20,999 nt of DNA from Bacillota bacterium. Its GTDB lineage: Bacteria; Bacillota; Clostridia; Christensenellales; CAG-138. Below, in pieces: positions 6,208-14,735 of the stretch (its first letter is position 1; every line of letters begins with the position of its first letter). Both the position numbers and the translations under genes were made by a program. The stretch spans positions 1 through 20,999 of the forward strand of contig JAFABA010000074.1 of assembly GCA_023426265.1 (NCBI GenBank). Direction: 5' to 3'. The notes beneath the pieces were generated by a model. That model worked only from the letters and a program-made list of their open reading frames with translations, did not search any database and was not told where the DNA came from.

Positions 6208-6726
6208 ATGGAGCTTTCGATCGCGGCGGCGTTAAAGCAGCCGGGCGAGATTTTTTCCGAAGAAAGGAGCGAGACGGTCGCGCCCCAGGAATTTGGCGGC
6301 AACACCATCGCGTTCCCCGAACCGGTAAAAATCAGCTTCACCTATCTGTTTGACGGCGAGTCCATCGCCTTGAACGGAAGGATGGAGGCGAAACTTTCCT
6401 CCAGATGCGCCCGCTGTGACGAATCTTTTATGGAAACGCTCATGATCCCTTTGGAGGAACGTTTTGTGAAGGGTGCGTCCGGGGAAGACGGGGAAAGCTA
6501 CACATTCGCGGGTGAGGTACTGGATATCACCCCGATGGTGATGGACAATCTTTTTTTGAACATGCCGATATCAAGCGTGTGCAGAGAAGATTGCAAAGGC
6601 TTGTGCTCCGTCTGCGGATGTAATTTGAATACGGCGCAGTGCGCTTGCGTACGCGAACCGGAAGAAGAAAAAACTTCTCCGCTTGCGGCGCTTGGTTCAC
6701 TGTTTGACGATGGTAAGGAGGTGTAA
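6208..6726 (+). CDS. yceD: DUF177 (YceD) family protein
   Basis: This is a 172-residue protein of the DUF177/YceD family, which is almost always encoded just before rpmF. In bacteria and plants the family is linked to 23S rRNA accumulation and large-subunit assembly. A first Cys pair, C67-x2-C70 (SRCARC), and a second cluster (C125, C129, C133, C136, C145, C147 in the region CREDCKGLCSVCGCNLN) suggest metal-binding ribbons. The closing LAALGSLFDD matches the family's common C-terminal motif. The ATG at 6208 follows GGAGG by 8 bases; the frame is open back to 6187 but that start would precede the ribosome site. The rpmF ribosome site (AAGGAGGT) lies inside its last codons, so the two genes are tightly coupled. 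Confidence 0.9.
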   Translation: MELSIAAALKQPGEIFSEERSETVAPQEFGGNTIAFPEPVKISFTYLFDGESIALNGRMEAKLSSRCARCDESFMETLMIPLEERFVKGASGEDGESYTFAGEVLDITPMVMDNLFLNMPISSVCREDCKGLCSVCGCNLNTAQCACVREPEEEKTSPLAALGSLFDDGKEV

Positions 6727-6728
6727 TC

Positions 6729-6929
6729 ATGGCGGTCCCCAAGAGAAGAACTTCTAAGGCCAGGCGGAACTCCCGCAGGTCCAGCCACTGGAAGCTGTCC
6801 ATGCCCGGTATCGTGGCATGCCCCCAGTGCCACAAGCTCAAGCTTGCGCACAGGGTATGCAAGCACTGCGGCTTTTACGACGGCAAGCAGGTCGTCAATC
6901 TGGATGCGGATAAGAAGACCCAGGCTTAA
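6729..6929 (+). CDS. rpmF: 50S ribosomal protein L32
   Basis: This is the 66-residue ribosomal protein bL32. It begins MAVPKRRTSKARRNSRRSSH, typical of the family, followed by a zinc ribbon with C31-x2-C34 and C44-x2-C47. This is the zinc-binding form. It starts three bases after the DUF177 stop, with AAGGAGGT just upstream. It is followed by a hairpin and then a terminator. Confidence 0.97.
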   Translation: MAVPKRRTSKARRNSRRSSHWKLSMPGIVACPQCHKLKLAHRVCKHCGFYDGKQVVNLDADKKTQA

Positions 6930-6941
6930 CGCCATGCTTAC

Positions 6942-6962
6942 GCCGTATCATTTGGATACGGC
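6942..6962 (+). promoter_or_regulatory. Hairpin after rpmF
   Basis: GCCGTATC (6942-6949) pairs perfectly with GATACGGC (6955-6962) around a 5-base loop. It has no T run. It starts 13 bases after the rpmF stop and may protect the 3' end of the message. Confidence 0.4.
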
Positions 6963-7019
6963 CTGCCCGCACAGGGAAAACATACTGCCTGCTTTAGGCA
7001 TGCCAACCGGAAACTGACG

Positions 7020-7061
7020 AAAAAGGCAGAGACATTCGTTTTCTGTCTTTTTGTCGTTTTT
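7020..7061 (+). terminator. Terminator between rpmF and plsX
   Basis: The 13-base arm AAAAAGGCAGAGA (7020-7032) pairs with TTTCTGTCTTTTT (7040-7052), with two G-T pairs and a 7-base loop. The stem ends in a T run (7048-7052), with more T at 7057-7061. It suggests plsX is transcribed separately. Confidence 0.65.
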
Positions 7062-7108
7062 ACCAAAATATACAATTGCGTTGGTTTTTAAACAGCCTCT
7101 AGTCCCTT

Positions 7109-7131
7109 ATAAAAGCGGGGAAGGCTTTTAT
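7109..7131. promoter_or_regulatory. Palindrome overlapping a -10-like box before plsX
   Basis: ATAAAAGC (7109-7116) and GCTTTTAT (7124-7131) form a perfect 8-bp inverted repeat with a 7-base spacer. It overlaps TATAAA (7108-7113), a possible -10. It lies 33 bases before the plsX ATG. It does not look like the known FapR operator. It may be an operator or an mRNA hairpin. Confidence 0.4.
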
Positions 7132-7164
7132 GCTGGAGGGAACAATAAAACAGGGGGAAAATAT

Positions 7165-8169
7165 ATGAAAATCGCGGTTGACGTATTCGGCGGCGATCAC
7201 GCGCCGCAGGCGGTGCTGGACGGGTGCATGCTATCACTCAACCAGCAGCCGGAAATCGAGCTGATACTTGTGGGGAAAGAGGACGTGATCGAGACGTATC
7301 TTGCCGCGCATCCGCACGACGAAAAGCGCGTTACGGTAAAGCATGCGCCGGACTATATCTCTAGCCACGAGCAGCCGACCTATGCCATCAAGCATAAGCC
7401 GGACTCCTCCCTTGTAAAAACGCTCAAATGCGTTGCGGATGGGGAGGCGGGCGCCATGGTTTCCGCCGGCAGTACCGGGGCTCTGCTTGCCGGGGCCACC
7501 CTCATCGTGCGGCGCCTAAAGGGCATCAAGCGCCCGGGGCTTGCCCCCATACTGCCCACCCGGAACGGCTGTGTGCTTTTGATCGACTGCGGCGCGAACG
7601 TGGATTGCAAGCCCTCGTACCTGCAACAATTCGCCATCATGGGCACAGCCTATATGAAGAATGTTATGGGCGTGGAAAGTCCCCGCGTGGGCTTATTGAA
7701 CAACGGCGCGGAAGAGGAAAAGGGCAACGAGCTAACGAAGGCTACGTACCCGCTGCTAAAGAATATGCCCATCAATTTTGCCGGCAACTGTGAAGGCCGG
7801 GATGTGGTCTCCGGCAACTTTGACGTGGTGGTGGCTGACGGGTTCGCGGGCAACGTCGTTCTGAAAAACATCGAAGGTGTGGCGGCGCTGGTGGGCCAAA
7901 TGCTAAAGGACGAGCTGATGGTGGATACGCGCTCCAAGTTCGGGGCCTTATTCGCAAAGAAAGCGCTTAGACGCCTCAAAGCGCGCATGGACTATACGGA
8001 ATACGGCGGCGCGCCGCTTCTTGGTATCAACGGCGGCATCATAAAGGCGCACGGGAGCTCCAACGCCAAAGCCTTCTCCGCCGCTTTGCGCCAGGCGAGC
8101 GCCTATTTAAAGGGCAATGTCACGGAGGCCATCGCAACGGCTGTGGCGGGCATGGAGTTTGAGGAATAA
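7165..8169 (+). CDS. plsX: Phosphate acyltransferase PlsX
   Basis: This 334-residue peripheral membrane enzyme converts acyl-ACP to acyl-phosphate, the substrate PlsY uses to start phospholipid synthesis. The start KIAVDVFGGDHAP matches the family (IAxDxMGGDxAP). Other conserved blocks are SAGSTGALLAGAT, VLLIDCGANVDCKP, VGLLNNGAEEEKGNE, NFDVVVADGFAGNVVLK and the C-terminal YGGAPLLGINGGIIKAHGSS. The frame is open back to 7051, but the ATG at 7165 gives the family start and has GGGGG 7 bases upstream. acpP follows after 177 bases with its own promoter. The fapR, fabD and fabG genes found around plsX in Bacillus are absent here. Confidence 0.96.
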   Translation: MKIAVDVFGGDHAPQAVLDGCMLSLNQQPEIELILVGKEDVIETYLAAHPHDEKRVTVKHAPDYISSHEQPTYAIKHKPDSSLVKTLKCVADGEAGAMVSAGSTGALLAGATLIVRRLKGIKRPGLAPILPTRNGCVLLIDCGANVDCKPSYLQQFAIMGTAYMKNVMGVESPRVGLLNNGAEEEKGNELTKATYPLLKNMPINFAGNCEGRDVVSGNFDVVVADGFAGNVVLKNIEGVAALVGQMLKDELMVDTRSKFGALFAKKALRRLKARMDYTEYGGAPLLGINGGIIKAHGSSNAKAFSAALRQASAYLKGNVTEAIATAVAGMEFEE

Positions 8170-8257
8170 ATCGTTTCCAATTTGTAAATTCGGCTTTCGT
8201 TGGCCGTGGAACAGGCCGTTGCGGCCGGATTGCCCCGAATTGGACATGGATTTGGCA

Positions 8258-8286
8258 TTGACAGAACCGCCCCCTTGCCCTAAACT
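8258..8286 (+). promoter_or_regulatory. Promoter of acpP
   Basis: A perfect TTGACA (8258-8263) and TAAACT (8281-8286) are separated by 17 bases. They lie in the 177-bp gap between plsX and acpP, about 60 bases before the acpP start. A separate promoter fits the high need for acyl carrier protein. Confidence 0.65.
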
Positions 8287-8346
8287 GAAACTTGGAATAT
8301 CTTCTATATTATTATTTTCCATCATGTTCTTGAGAGGAGTAATCGC

Positions 8347-8571
8347 ATGAAATTCGATAAGGTGCGGGACATTATTGCAAAGCAGTTGGACGTGGATGCT
8401 GCTGGCATCACCATGGACTCCAAGCTCGTGGATGACTTAAAGGCGGACAGTCTGGACGTCGTGGAGCTGATCATGGATCTGGAGCAGGAGTTCGATATCG
8501 AAATACCGGATGAGGAACTGCCCAAGGTCCGCACGGTGGGCGACATCGTGGAATACCTCGAAAAACACTAA
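8347..8571 (+). CDS. acpP: Acyl carrier protein
   Basis: This is the 74-residue acidic carrier that holds growing fatty acids on a phosphopantetheine arm. The attachment motif ADSLDVVELI has the modified serine at S35. The remaining helices (DLEQEFDIEIPDEEL, VGDIVEYLEKH) are typical. AGAGGAG lies 6 bases before the ATG. It sits between plsX and rnc as in many Firmicutes and is followed by a hairpin that may partly terminate transcription. Confidence 0.97.
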   Translation: MKFDKVRDIIAKQLDVDAAGITMDSKLVDDLKADSLDVVELIMDLEQEFDIEIPDEELPKVRTVGDIVEYLEKH

Positions 8572-8592
8572 GGCGAACGAACAAAACCGGCG

Positions 8593-8627
8593 GCCCGCAT
8601 CAAACTTCTGGTGCGGGCGTTTGTTTG
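8593..8627 (+). terminator. Probable terminator/attenuator between acpP and rnc
   Basis: GCCCGCATC (8593-8601) pairs with GGTGCGGGC (8610-8618): 9 bp including one G-T pair, with an 8-base loop. GTTTGTTTG follows, an interrupted T run. Read-through into rnc is plausible because rnc begins 20 bases later with no visible promoter of its own. Confidence 0.55.
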
Positions 8628-8646
8628 AACAGGGGGCATACGGAAT

Positions 8647-9378
8647 ATGTCTGTACGGCACCAGCAGCTTGCGGCGCTGCAGAATACAATTGGATACGCA
8701 TTCCGGGATATCGCGCTTTTAGACGCCGCGCTGACCCATACCTCGTTTGTAAAAGGGGACGGGAAAGGCAAGGTGCACAACGAGCGGCTGGAATACTTGG
8801 GGGACGCCGTATTGGAGCTGTGCATCAGCGAGCAGCTGTTTCGCCGCTACCCGCAGTGGAGCGAGGGCGCGATGACCCGGGCGCGCGCTTCCATTGTCTG
8901 CGAAACGGCGCTCGACGCCGCAGCCCGCGCGAACTTTTCCCTGCAGGACTACCTCCTGCTGGGGCATGGGGAAGAAAACACGGGCGGAAGGACAAAGCCC
9001 TCCATATTATCCGACGCGCTTGAAGCGCTTATCGGCGCGATCTACCTCGACGGGGGTATAGACGAAGCCAGGGCGTTTGTCCTCCTTTTTGCGGAGCAGG
9101 CGCTCAACCAGGCGGTGGACGGCGGGCCGGGCAAGGACCATAAGACGAGCCTCCAGGAATTTGTGCAGAAAAAGCATTTGGGCAGCCTTGGGTATCGGCT
9201 GGTTTCGGCCACCGGGCCGGATCACCAGAAGGAGTTCCGCATCCGCGTTTCCCTCAACGACAGGCTGGTGGGGGAAGGCGTGGGCAGCTCCAAACAGGAG
9301 GCCGGGCAGCGCGCCGCCAAAGCCGCTTTGAAGCTATTGCGCGCGGATGAAAAGCAGGCCGCCACAAAAGGGAATTAA
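8647..9378 (+). CDS. rnc: Ribonuclease III
   Basis: This 243-residue endonuclease cleaves double-stranded RNA, including the 16S/23S precursors. The RNase III signature NERLEYLGDAVLEL holds E46 and D53. The second acidic pair is D123 and E126 in LSDALEALIGAIYLDGG. A double-stranded RNA-binding domain covers about 163-233 (KTSLQEFVQKK ... GEGVGSSKQEAGQRAAKAAL). All catalytic residues are present and the length is normal. AGGGGG lies about 10 bases before the ATG. It precedes smc by 41 bases, the usual Firmicutes order. Confidence 0.96.
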   Translation: MSVRHQQLAALQNTIGYAFRDIALLDAALTHTSFVKGDGKGKVHNERLEYLGDAVLELCISEQLFRRYPQWSEGAMTRARASIVCETALDAAARANFSLQDYLLLGHGEENTGGRTKPSILSDALEALIGAIYLDGGIDEARAFVLLFAEQALNQAVDGGPGKDHKTSLQEFVQKKHLGSLGYRLVSATGPDHQKEFRIRVSLNDRLVGEGVGSSKQEAGQRAAKAALKLLRADEKQAATKGN

Positions 9379-9419
9379 GCGGCGCTTGCCGCCACCAACA
9401 CAGAGGGAGTGTACAAGCA

Positions 9420-12400
9420 TTGCGTTTAATCAGGCTGGAGTTACATGGCTTCAAGTCCTTTGCGCGTAAAACGGAGCTGCAATTCGATCCGGGTATTACC
9501 GCGGTCATCGGCCCCAACGGCAGCGGCAAAAGCAACATTGCGGACGCCGTACGGTGGGTGCTGGGGGAACAGAGCGCCAAGGCTCTGCGCGGGAGCAAGA
9601 TGGAGGACGTCATATTCAACGGCACGCAGGAAAGAAAGGCCCAGGCATTCTGCGAGGTTGCGCTTACGTTCGACAATTCCGACGCGTCATTGCCGGTGGA
9701 TTTTAACGAGGTCACCGTCACCCGCCGCGTATACCGCTCGGGGGACAGCGAATACGCCATTAACCGCAACAACTGCCGCCTGAAGGATATCAACGAATTA
9801 TTCCGGGATACCGGTATCGGCAAAGAGGGCTATTCCATCATCGGCCAGGGCAAGGTGGAAGAGATCCTCTCCAATAAATCAGGGGACCGCCGCGCGGCGC
9901 TCGAAGAAGCGGCAGGCGTCATGCGCTACCGCGTGCGCAAGGAAGAGGCGGTTCGAAAGCTTGAAAATACACGCAAAAACCTGGAGCGTCTGGAGGATAT
10001 TTTGAATGAGCTCCAGAGCCAGCGGGAACCGCTGCAGGAACAGGCGGAAAAAGCGCGCGTCTATTTAAAGCTGCGCGACGAATTGAAGGCGCTCGAAGTC
10101 AACGTGTTCCTGCACCAGTACGAGCGCATGCAGGAGCGCCTGGTTTCGGCGGAGAGCGCCATGCAGGAAATACAGGAGGAAACCGAACTGCTCTATGAAT
10201 CCGAGCGTACGCTTTCTTCGGATACCGTAGCGCAGGAAGAGGCGTTACGCGCTATCGAGCATGCGGCAAGCGCCGCACAGAACGCGCTTATCACGCTGAT
10301 GTCCGCCATGGAGGCGCATATCGGCGAGGCGGGCGTTTTGAACGAGCGCAAAGAGAATTTGTTAAAAGAGCGGGAACGCCTGTTCTCCGCTATCACGGAA
10401 AACGAAAACCGTTGGGAGGATCGGCTGGCGCAGGTAGAGCGCCTCAAAACCAGCGATACCGCCGGGCGCGATATGCTAAAGGAACTCGACGACGAGATCG
10501 CTGCGACCGACGCGGAGCTTTTGTCTTTGCAGCAGGCCGTGGAGCAGCAGGAAAACACGCTCAACGCCCAGAAAAACAGCATCATCGAGTCATTAAACCG
10601 CCTGTCCGACGCGAAGAGCCAGCTTTCCAGAATGGAGGCCATGACGTCGGCGCTCAATCAGCGGCTTGGCGCGGTTACCGGAGAGCAGGAAGCAATCGCG
10701 CAGGAGCGCGAAGGACTGGAAAGGGAACTCAAGGACGCGCAGGGAGAATGGGACGCGCAGCAGGAGAAAAAACGCGCGTTTCTCAATGAAAAGGACCGCC
10801 TCAACAGCGAACTCAATCAAGCGCAGGAAGAGAGCCGTCTCTCCATACAGCGCCTCCACCAATTGGAGCAGGATTGCAACGCCATGCGCTCCCGTTCCAA
10901 CGTATTGGAAGAAATGGCGCGCGCGCACGAAGGGTATTACTCAAGCGTGCGCAACGTGTTGAAGGACTGCGAGCGGGACGTAACGCTTCGGCGCAGCGTA
11001 TTGGGCGTGGTGGCGGAACTCATCTCCGTCCCGCAAAAATATGAAACGGCGCTGGAAATGGCGCTGGGCTCGTCGCTGCAGAACATCGTCACCCCCACGC
11101 CGGAGGACGCGAAGCGCGTGATCGACCATCTGCGTGCGAAACAGTACGGCAGGGCAACGCTTTTGCCCGTTTCCGCCATGCGTGGAAGGCTGTTAACTTC
11201 AGAGGAACGGAATACGCTCAAAATGCCGGGCTGCATCGGCATCGCGTCGGAGCTCGTCGGGTTCGAAGAACGCTACCGCAGCGTGGTGGAAAACCTTTTG
11301 GGCCGCACCGTGATCGTGGAGGATCTCGACACCGGTATCGCCATCAACAAGCGCGCCAACTCCGCATTCCGCATCGCGACGCTGCAGGGGGATATCATCA
11401 ATCCCGGCGGCTCCATGACGGGCGGCAGCGTGCAGAAACGGGAATTTAGCCTGTTAGGCCGCGAGCGGGAATTGAAGGAGCTTGAGCGCAGCATCAGCGA
11501 GGCGGAAGCCGCCATAAAGGCACAGGCGGAAAAACGCACGCGGGCGGAAGAAGCGGTGGAAACGCTCAGGACGACTCTCCAGCAGGCGGAGGCCGCCCTG
11601 CATGCGCAGGATATCGAACTTACCCGCCACAAGGAAAAGCTGGAGCTGATCGAGCGCGATTTAAGGCAGAACGCGCAAAAAGCCGAGCGCATGGAGATGG
11701 AATGCGGGCAGATACGCGATAACCTTTCGGACATCGAAAAGGAGCGCGAGGGCATCACCTCCGTGCAGTCGGGTATCGAGGCGGGCAGCGCCGCGACGCA
11801 GGAGGACGTGCATAGATCCCAGGCGGAACTAAATCGCCTGCGCGCGAAGCAGGAAGAAGTCGCCGCCGCCATGACGGAACGTAAGGTAAAACGCATGGCG
11901 CTCAAAAAAGAAGAGGACGCCGTACTGATTGAAACCAGACGCCTGGAGCAGGAGCTTCGCGATACCGAGCGCGCCATAGAGGAAAACAAGGCCGCGCACG
12001 CGAGGACACTGGAGCAGGAAGCGGCATTGACGCAGCAGCTCCAGTCGCTTAACGGGATTGTGGCACAGGAACAGGCGGCGGTGGATCTTCGGAAGGAAGA
12101 GCAGCATGCCATGGAGGAGGAACGCCTGCGCCGTTCGCAGACGCTTTCGGATACCCGCGCGCGCAAGGATGAGCTCAACACGCGTTTGCGCGAGCTTGAG
12201 GAAAAGCGCCATAAGCAGGAGCTGACCAAAAGCCGTACCGAGGTGGAGCTGGAAGCTATGGTGCAGCGCATCATGACGGATTACGAGCTGACATACGAAA
12301 CCGCCTTGCCGCTGCAAACAGAAGGTATCGGCATCACGGCGGCGCATGTGCGCATCGACGAGCTCAAAAAGGACATCAGGAGCTTGGGCACCATCAACGT

Positions 12401-12986
12401 AAGCGCTGTGGAGGACTATGAGATATTGAACGAGCGCTACACCGCGCTCAACACCCAGTGCGAGGATTTGAACCGTGCGGAGCAGGACCTGAACACACTG
12501 ATAGGCGAGCTGACCCAGACCATGGAAAAGCAGTTCCTGCAGCAGTTCACGCTGATTCAGCAGAACTTTACGGCGGTGTTCGAGCAGCTTTTCGGCGGCG
12601 GCTATGCGGAACTGCGCCTTTCCGACCCGAAGGACGTATTGAACTGCGAGATCGACATCATCGCGCAGCCTCCGGGCAAGAAACTCCAGTTGCTGACGCT
12701 GCTTTCGGGCGGGGAGCGGGCGCTTACGGCCATCGCGCTGCTGTTCGCCATGCTCAAGCTCAAGCCCACGGTGTTCTGCATACTCGATGAGATCGAGTCG
12801 TCACTCGACGAAGTCAACGTTACGCGCTTTGCGAACTATTTGCGTGAGTACGCGGACGATACGCAGTTCATACTCATTACGCACCGCAAAGGCAGCATGG
12901 AAGTGTGCAACGCCCTCTACGGCGTCGCCATGGAGGAAAAAGGCGTCTCCAAGATCGTATCCGCCCGCTTCCAGGAGGCGGGTTAA
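9420..12986 (+). CDS. smc: Chromosome segregation protein SMC
   Basis: This 1188-residue ATPase is the core of the condensin complex with ScpA and ScpB. The Walker A motif GPNGSGKSN is at 31-39. Long coiled coils (about 165-500 and 690-1030) flank a hinge near 510-680, which contains GVVAELISVPQKYETALE and GGSMTGGSV. The C-terminal head has the ABC signature LSGGERALTAIALLFAM (from 1095) and Walker B VFCILDE (1118-1124). The D-loop region reads SSLDEVNV, where the classic form is AALDEANV. The start is TTG at 9420 with GGGAG 10 bases upstream; it gives the family start MRLIRLELHGFKSF. ftsY follows after 27 bases. Confidence 0.97.
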   Translation: MRLIRLELHGFKSFARKTELQFDPGITAVIGPNGSGKSNIADAVRWVLGEQSAKALRGSKMEDVIFNGTQERKAQAFCEVALTFDNSDASLPVDFNEVTVTRRVYRSGDSEYAINRNNCRLKDINELFRDTGIGKEGYSIIGQGKVEEILSNKSGDRRAALEEAAGVMRYRVRKEEAVRKLENTRKNLERLEDILNELQSQREPLQEQAEKARVYLKLRDELKALEVNVFLHQYERMQERLVSAESAMQEIQEETELLYESERTLSSDTVAQEEALRAIEHAASAAQNALITLMSAMEAHIGEAGVLNERKENLLKERERLFSAITENENRWEDRLAQVERLKTSDTAGRDMLKELDDEIAATDAELLSLQQAVEQQENTLNAQKNSIIESLNRLSDAKSQLSRMEAMTSALNQRLGAVTGEQEAIAQEREGLERELKDAQGEWDAQQEKKRAFLNEKDRLNSELNQAQEESRLSIQRLHQLEQDCNAMRSRSNVLEEMARAHEGYYSSVRNVLKDCERDVTLRRSVLGVVAELISVPQKYETALEMALGSSLQNIVTPTPEDAKRVIDHLRAKQYGRATLLPVSAMRGRLLTSEERNTLKMPGCIGIASELVGFEERYRSVVENLLGRTVIVEDLDTGIAINKRANSAFRIATLQGDIINPGGSMTGGSVQKREFSLLGRERELKELERSISEAEAAIKAQAEKRTRAEEAVETLRTTLQQAEAALHAQDIELTRHKEKLELIERDLRQNAQKAERMEMECGQIRDNLSDIEKEREGITSVQSGIEAGSAATQEDVHRSQAELNRLRAKQEEVAAAMTERKVKRMALKKEEDAVLIETRRLEQELRDTERAIEENKAAHARTLEQEAALTQQLQSLNGIVAQEQAAVDLRKEEQHAMEEERLRRSQTLSDTRARKDELNTRLRELEEKRHKQELTKSRTEVELEAMVQRIMTDYELTYETALPLQTEGIGITAAHVRIDELKKDIRSLGTINVSAVEDYEILNERYTALNTQCEDLNRAEQDLNTLIGELTQTMEKQFLQQFTLIQQNFTAVFEQLFGGGYAELRLSDPKDVLNCEIDIIAQPPGKKLQLLTLLSGGERALTAIALLFAMLKLKPTVFCILDEIESSLDEVNVTRFANYLREYADDTQFILITHRKGSMEVCNALYGVAMEEKGVSKIVSARFQEAG

Positions 12987-13013
12987 CCCGAAAGGAATAA
13001 GGGAAGGGCCAGT

Positions 13014-13925
13014 ATGGAGCAGAAGACGAGCATATTTGAGCGCCTCAAGCAGGGCTTAAGCAAGACCCGGGACAGTTTTCTTGCCTCGGTTTTTACGGGA
13101 CGGGACAGCATCAACGACGATTTTTATGAGGAGCTGGAAGAAGCTCTCATTATGGCGGATGTGGGCGTAGAACTGACCAACCGCCTGCTTGACGAATTGA
13201 AGGATATGGTAAAGGAGCAGAAGCTCCACAAAACCGCAGAAGCGCGCGAGGCGCTAAAAGGCATACTTGCCGCGCATATGCGTACGGAAGAGCCCTTTTT
13301 GCCGGAAGACGGCCCCGGCGTGCTGCTCATTGTGGGTGTAAACGGCGTAGGGAAGACGACTTCCATAGGCAAGCTTGCCTCCTATTACGAGCAGCAGGGC
13401 AAAAAGCCCATGCTGGCGGCTGCGGATACGTTCCGCGCCGCCGCGGCGGAGCAGCTTCAAATATGGGCAGAGCGCGCCAAGGTCCCCATGGTACGCCACG
13501 GGGAGGGCGCAGACCCGGCAGCCGTGGTGTTTGACGCTATCCACTCCTTCAAGGCGAAAGGCTGCGACCTCTTGATCTGCGATACCGCAGGAAGGCTGCA
13601 CAACAAAAAGAACCTGATGCATGAGCTGGAAAAAATCCGCCGCGTCATTTCCAAGGAACTGCCGGACGCCGTTTGCCGCGTGCTCCTTGTGCTGGACGCC
13701 ACCACGGGGCAGAATGCCATTGCCCAGGCCAAGGCATTCGGGGAAGCGACGGGTCTGACCGATGTGGTGCTCACCAAACTTGACGGCACCGCCAAGGGCG
13801 GCATGGCTGTGGCGGTAAAGGAAATGCTCGGCCTGCCCGTACGGTTTGTGGGGGTAGGGGAAAAGCTTGAGGATTTGCAGCCGTTTGACGCGGAAACGTT
13901 CTGTGCGGCGCTGCTTGGGGGATAA
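13014..13925 (+). CDS. ftsY: Signal recognition particle receptor FtsY
   Basis: This 303-residue GTPase docks the signal recognition particle at the membrane. It consists of the N domain (about 1-90, with the helix ALIMADVGVELTNRLL) and the G domain. G motifs seen are G1 GVNGVGKTT (108-116), ADTFRAAAAEQL, DTAGRLHNK (G3), TKLDGTAKGG (G4) and VGVGEKLEDLQPF. The long acidic A domain of enterobacterial FtsY is missing, as is common in Gram-positive bacteria. The N-terminal KQGLSKTRDSF helix may bind the membrane. It lies directly after smc, the standard order, and 24 bases before the flavodoxin gene. Confidence 0.97.
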   Translation: MEQKTSIFERLKQGLSKTRDSFLASVFTGRDSINDDFYEELEEALIMADVGVELTNRLLDELKDMVKEQKLHKTAEAREALKGILAAHMRTEEPFLPEDGPGVLLIVGVNGVGKTTSIGKLASYYEQQGKKPMLAAADTFRAAAAEQLQIWAERAKVPMVRHGEGADPAAVVFDAIHSFKAKGCDLLICDTAGRLHNKKNLMHELEKIRRVISKELPDAVCRVLLVLDATTGQNAIAQAKAFGEATGLTDVVLTKLDGTAKGGMAVAVKEMLGLPVRFVGVGEKLEDLQPFDAETFCAALLGG

Positions 13926-13949
13926 TAGCGCATTTGGGGAGCGGGAAAT

Positions 13950-14480
13950 ATGGGACATATTCTGGTGGCGTACAAAACCAAATATGGAACGACAAAGACC
14001 TATGCGGAGTGGATCGCGGAGGAAACAGGCGCAGACCTTATAGAGGCGAAGCAGGCCATGCTGGAGCGGCCGCTTCCATATGATACCATCGTATACTGCG
14101 GTGGGATGTATGCAGGCGGCATGCTGGGCTTTTCCCGCATCCGCAAGCAGTATTCTAAACTGCAGGGAAAACGCCTCATCGTTGTTGCGGTGGGCGCGAC
14201 GCTCCAAAAGGAAAAGGCGCTTGAGGAAGTGAAAAACGGTAATTTCTCACCGGAAATGAAAGACGTGCCGCTTTTTCTGCTGCGCGGCGGGCTTGATTAT
14301 AAAAAGATGCGCGTTGTGGACCGGGCGATGATGTCTTTGCTGGTCGCCTCCATCCGTCGCAAAGATCCCAATACGCTGGATGAGGATTCAAAAGGAATAC
14401 TCGGCACTTACAAGAAGACGGTCAGCTTCGTGAACCGGAGGCACATCGTGCCGGTTGTTGAGGCTATTCGGGCGGAATAA
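13950..14480 (+). CDS. Flavodoxin-fold protein (HemG/Flavodoxin_5-like)
   Basis: This 176-residue protein has an N-terminal flavodoxin fold. The phosphate loop is YKTKYGTTKTYAEWIAEE (8-25), followed by the strands YDTIVYCGGMYAGGM (44-58) and RLIVVAVGAT. The middle (VPLFLLRGGLDYKKMRVVDR) resembles the menaquinone-dependent protoporphyrinogen oxidase-like flavodoxins widespread in Clostridia, where the substrate is mostly unknown. A haem role is unlikely to be provable here since no haem genes are nearby. A GGGAGCGGGAAAT ribosome site precedes the ATG. It shares the ftsY transcription unit by spacing and is the last plus-strand gene before the convergent region. Confidence 0.8.
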   Translation: MGHILVAYKTKYGTTKTYAEWIAEETGADLIEAKQAMLERPLPYDTIVYCGGMYAGGMLGFSRIRKQYSKLQGKRLIVVAVGATLQKEKALEEVKNGNFSPEMKDVPLFLLRGGLDYKKMRVVDRAMMSLLVASIRRKDPNTLDEDSKGILGTYKKTVSFVNRRHIVPVVEAIRAE

Positions 14481-14495
14481 AGAGATACTGTCTAT

Positions 14496-14525
14496 AAAAG
14501 AGGGGCTGCCCGTATGGACAGCCCC
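14496..14525 (-). terminator. Hairpin terminator in the convergent gap (distal)
   Basis: GGGGCTG (14502-14508) pairs perfectly with CAGCCCC (14519-14525), with two more inner pairs possible. Read on the minus strand it is followed by TCTTTT (14501-14496). On the plus strand it follows the flavodoxin stop by 21 bases and lacks a T run, so it may act in both directions but better on minus. Confidence 0.6.
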
Positions 14526-14634
14526 GTCAACATATTCAGGAACATGAAGAATAAAACACGTCCCTGTATCTTCCCTAGGCAGGTGCTCCGCCGTCCTATG
14601 AATGTAAGCTGCTGAGAAGCAACCATATAAATAA

Positions 14635-14667
14635 GTCCGATTTGGCGGCATGTGCGTCAAATCGGAC
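14635..14667 (-). terminator. Perfect 10-bp inverted repeat in the convergent gap (middle)
   Basis: GTCCGATTTG (14635-14644) pairs perfectly with CAAATCGGAC (14658-14667), with a 13-base loop. On the minus strand it is followed by TTATTTATAT, a loose T-rich tail. It could be a backup terminator or the start of a small RNA ending at the distal hairpin. Confidence 0.45.
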
Positions 14668-14700
14668 ACCATGCTGGGCTGCTGCGCCAGTCCGGCACGG

Positions 14701-14735
14701 AAAAACTCGAACAAATGGCAACGCCACTTGTTCGA
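14701..14735 (-). terminator. Terminator of the rsmD-coaD unit (proximal)
   Basis: TCGAACAAATGGC (14707-14719) pairs with GCCACTTGTTCGA (14723-14735): 13 bp with one A-C mismatch and a 3-base loop. On the minus strand the stem is followed by GTTTTT (14706-14701). It begins 4 bases after the stop codon of the coiled-coil gene. Confidence 0.85.

Noticed and set aside
11273..12274. 333-residue Ser/Arg/Cys-rich open frame on the minus strand inside smc.
   Set aside because: It is the antisense of a coiled-coil region rich in GAG/GCG/CGC codons, which produces long low-complexity shadow frames.
12715..12830. SMC Walker B/D-loop variant (DEIESSLDEVNV instead of DEVDAALDEANV), considered as loss of ATPase activity.
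   Set aside because: The catalytic DE pair, ABC signature and D-loop Asp are kept; conservative changes of this kind are expected in Clostridia.
13014..13925. FtsY lacking the acidic N-terminal domain, considered as a truncation.
   Set aside because: Short FtsY proteins of the N-G type are normal in Gram-positive bacteria, and the gene has a good start and all G motifs.
14526..14612. 23-codon plus-strand frame starting ATG at 14544 in the convergent gap.
   Set aside because: The AGGA upstream is too close to the ATG and the peptide resembles nothing known; the region is better explained by hairpins.
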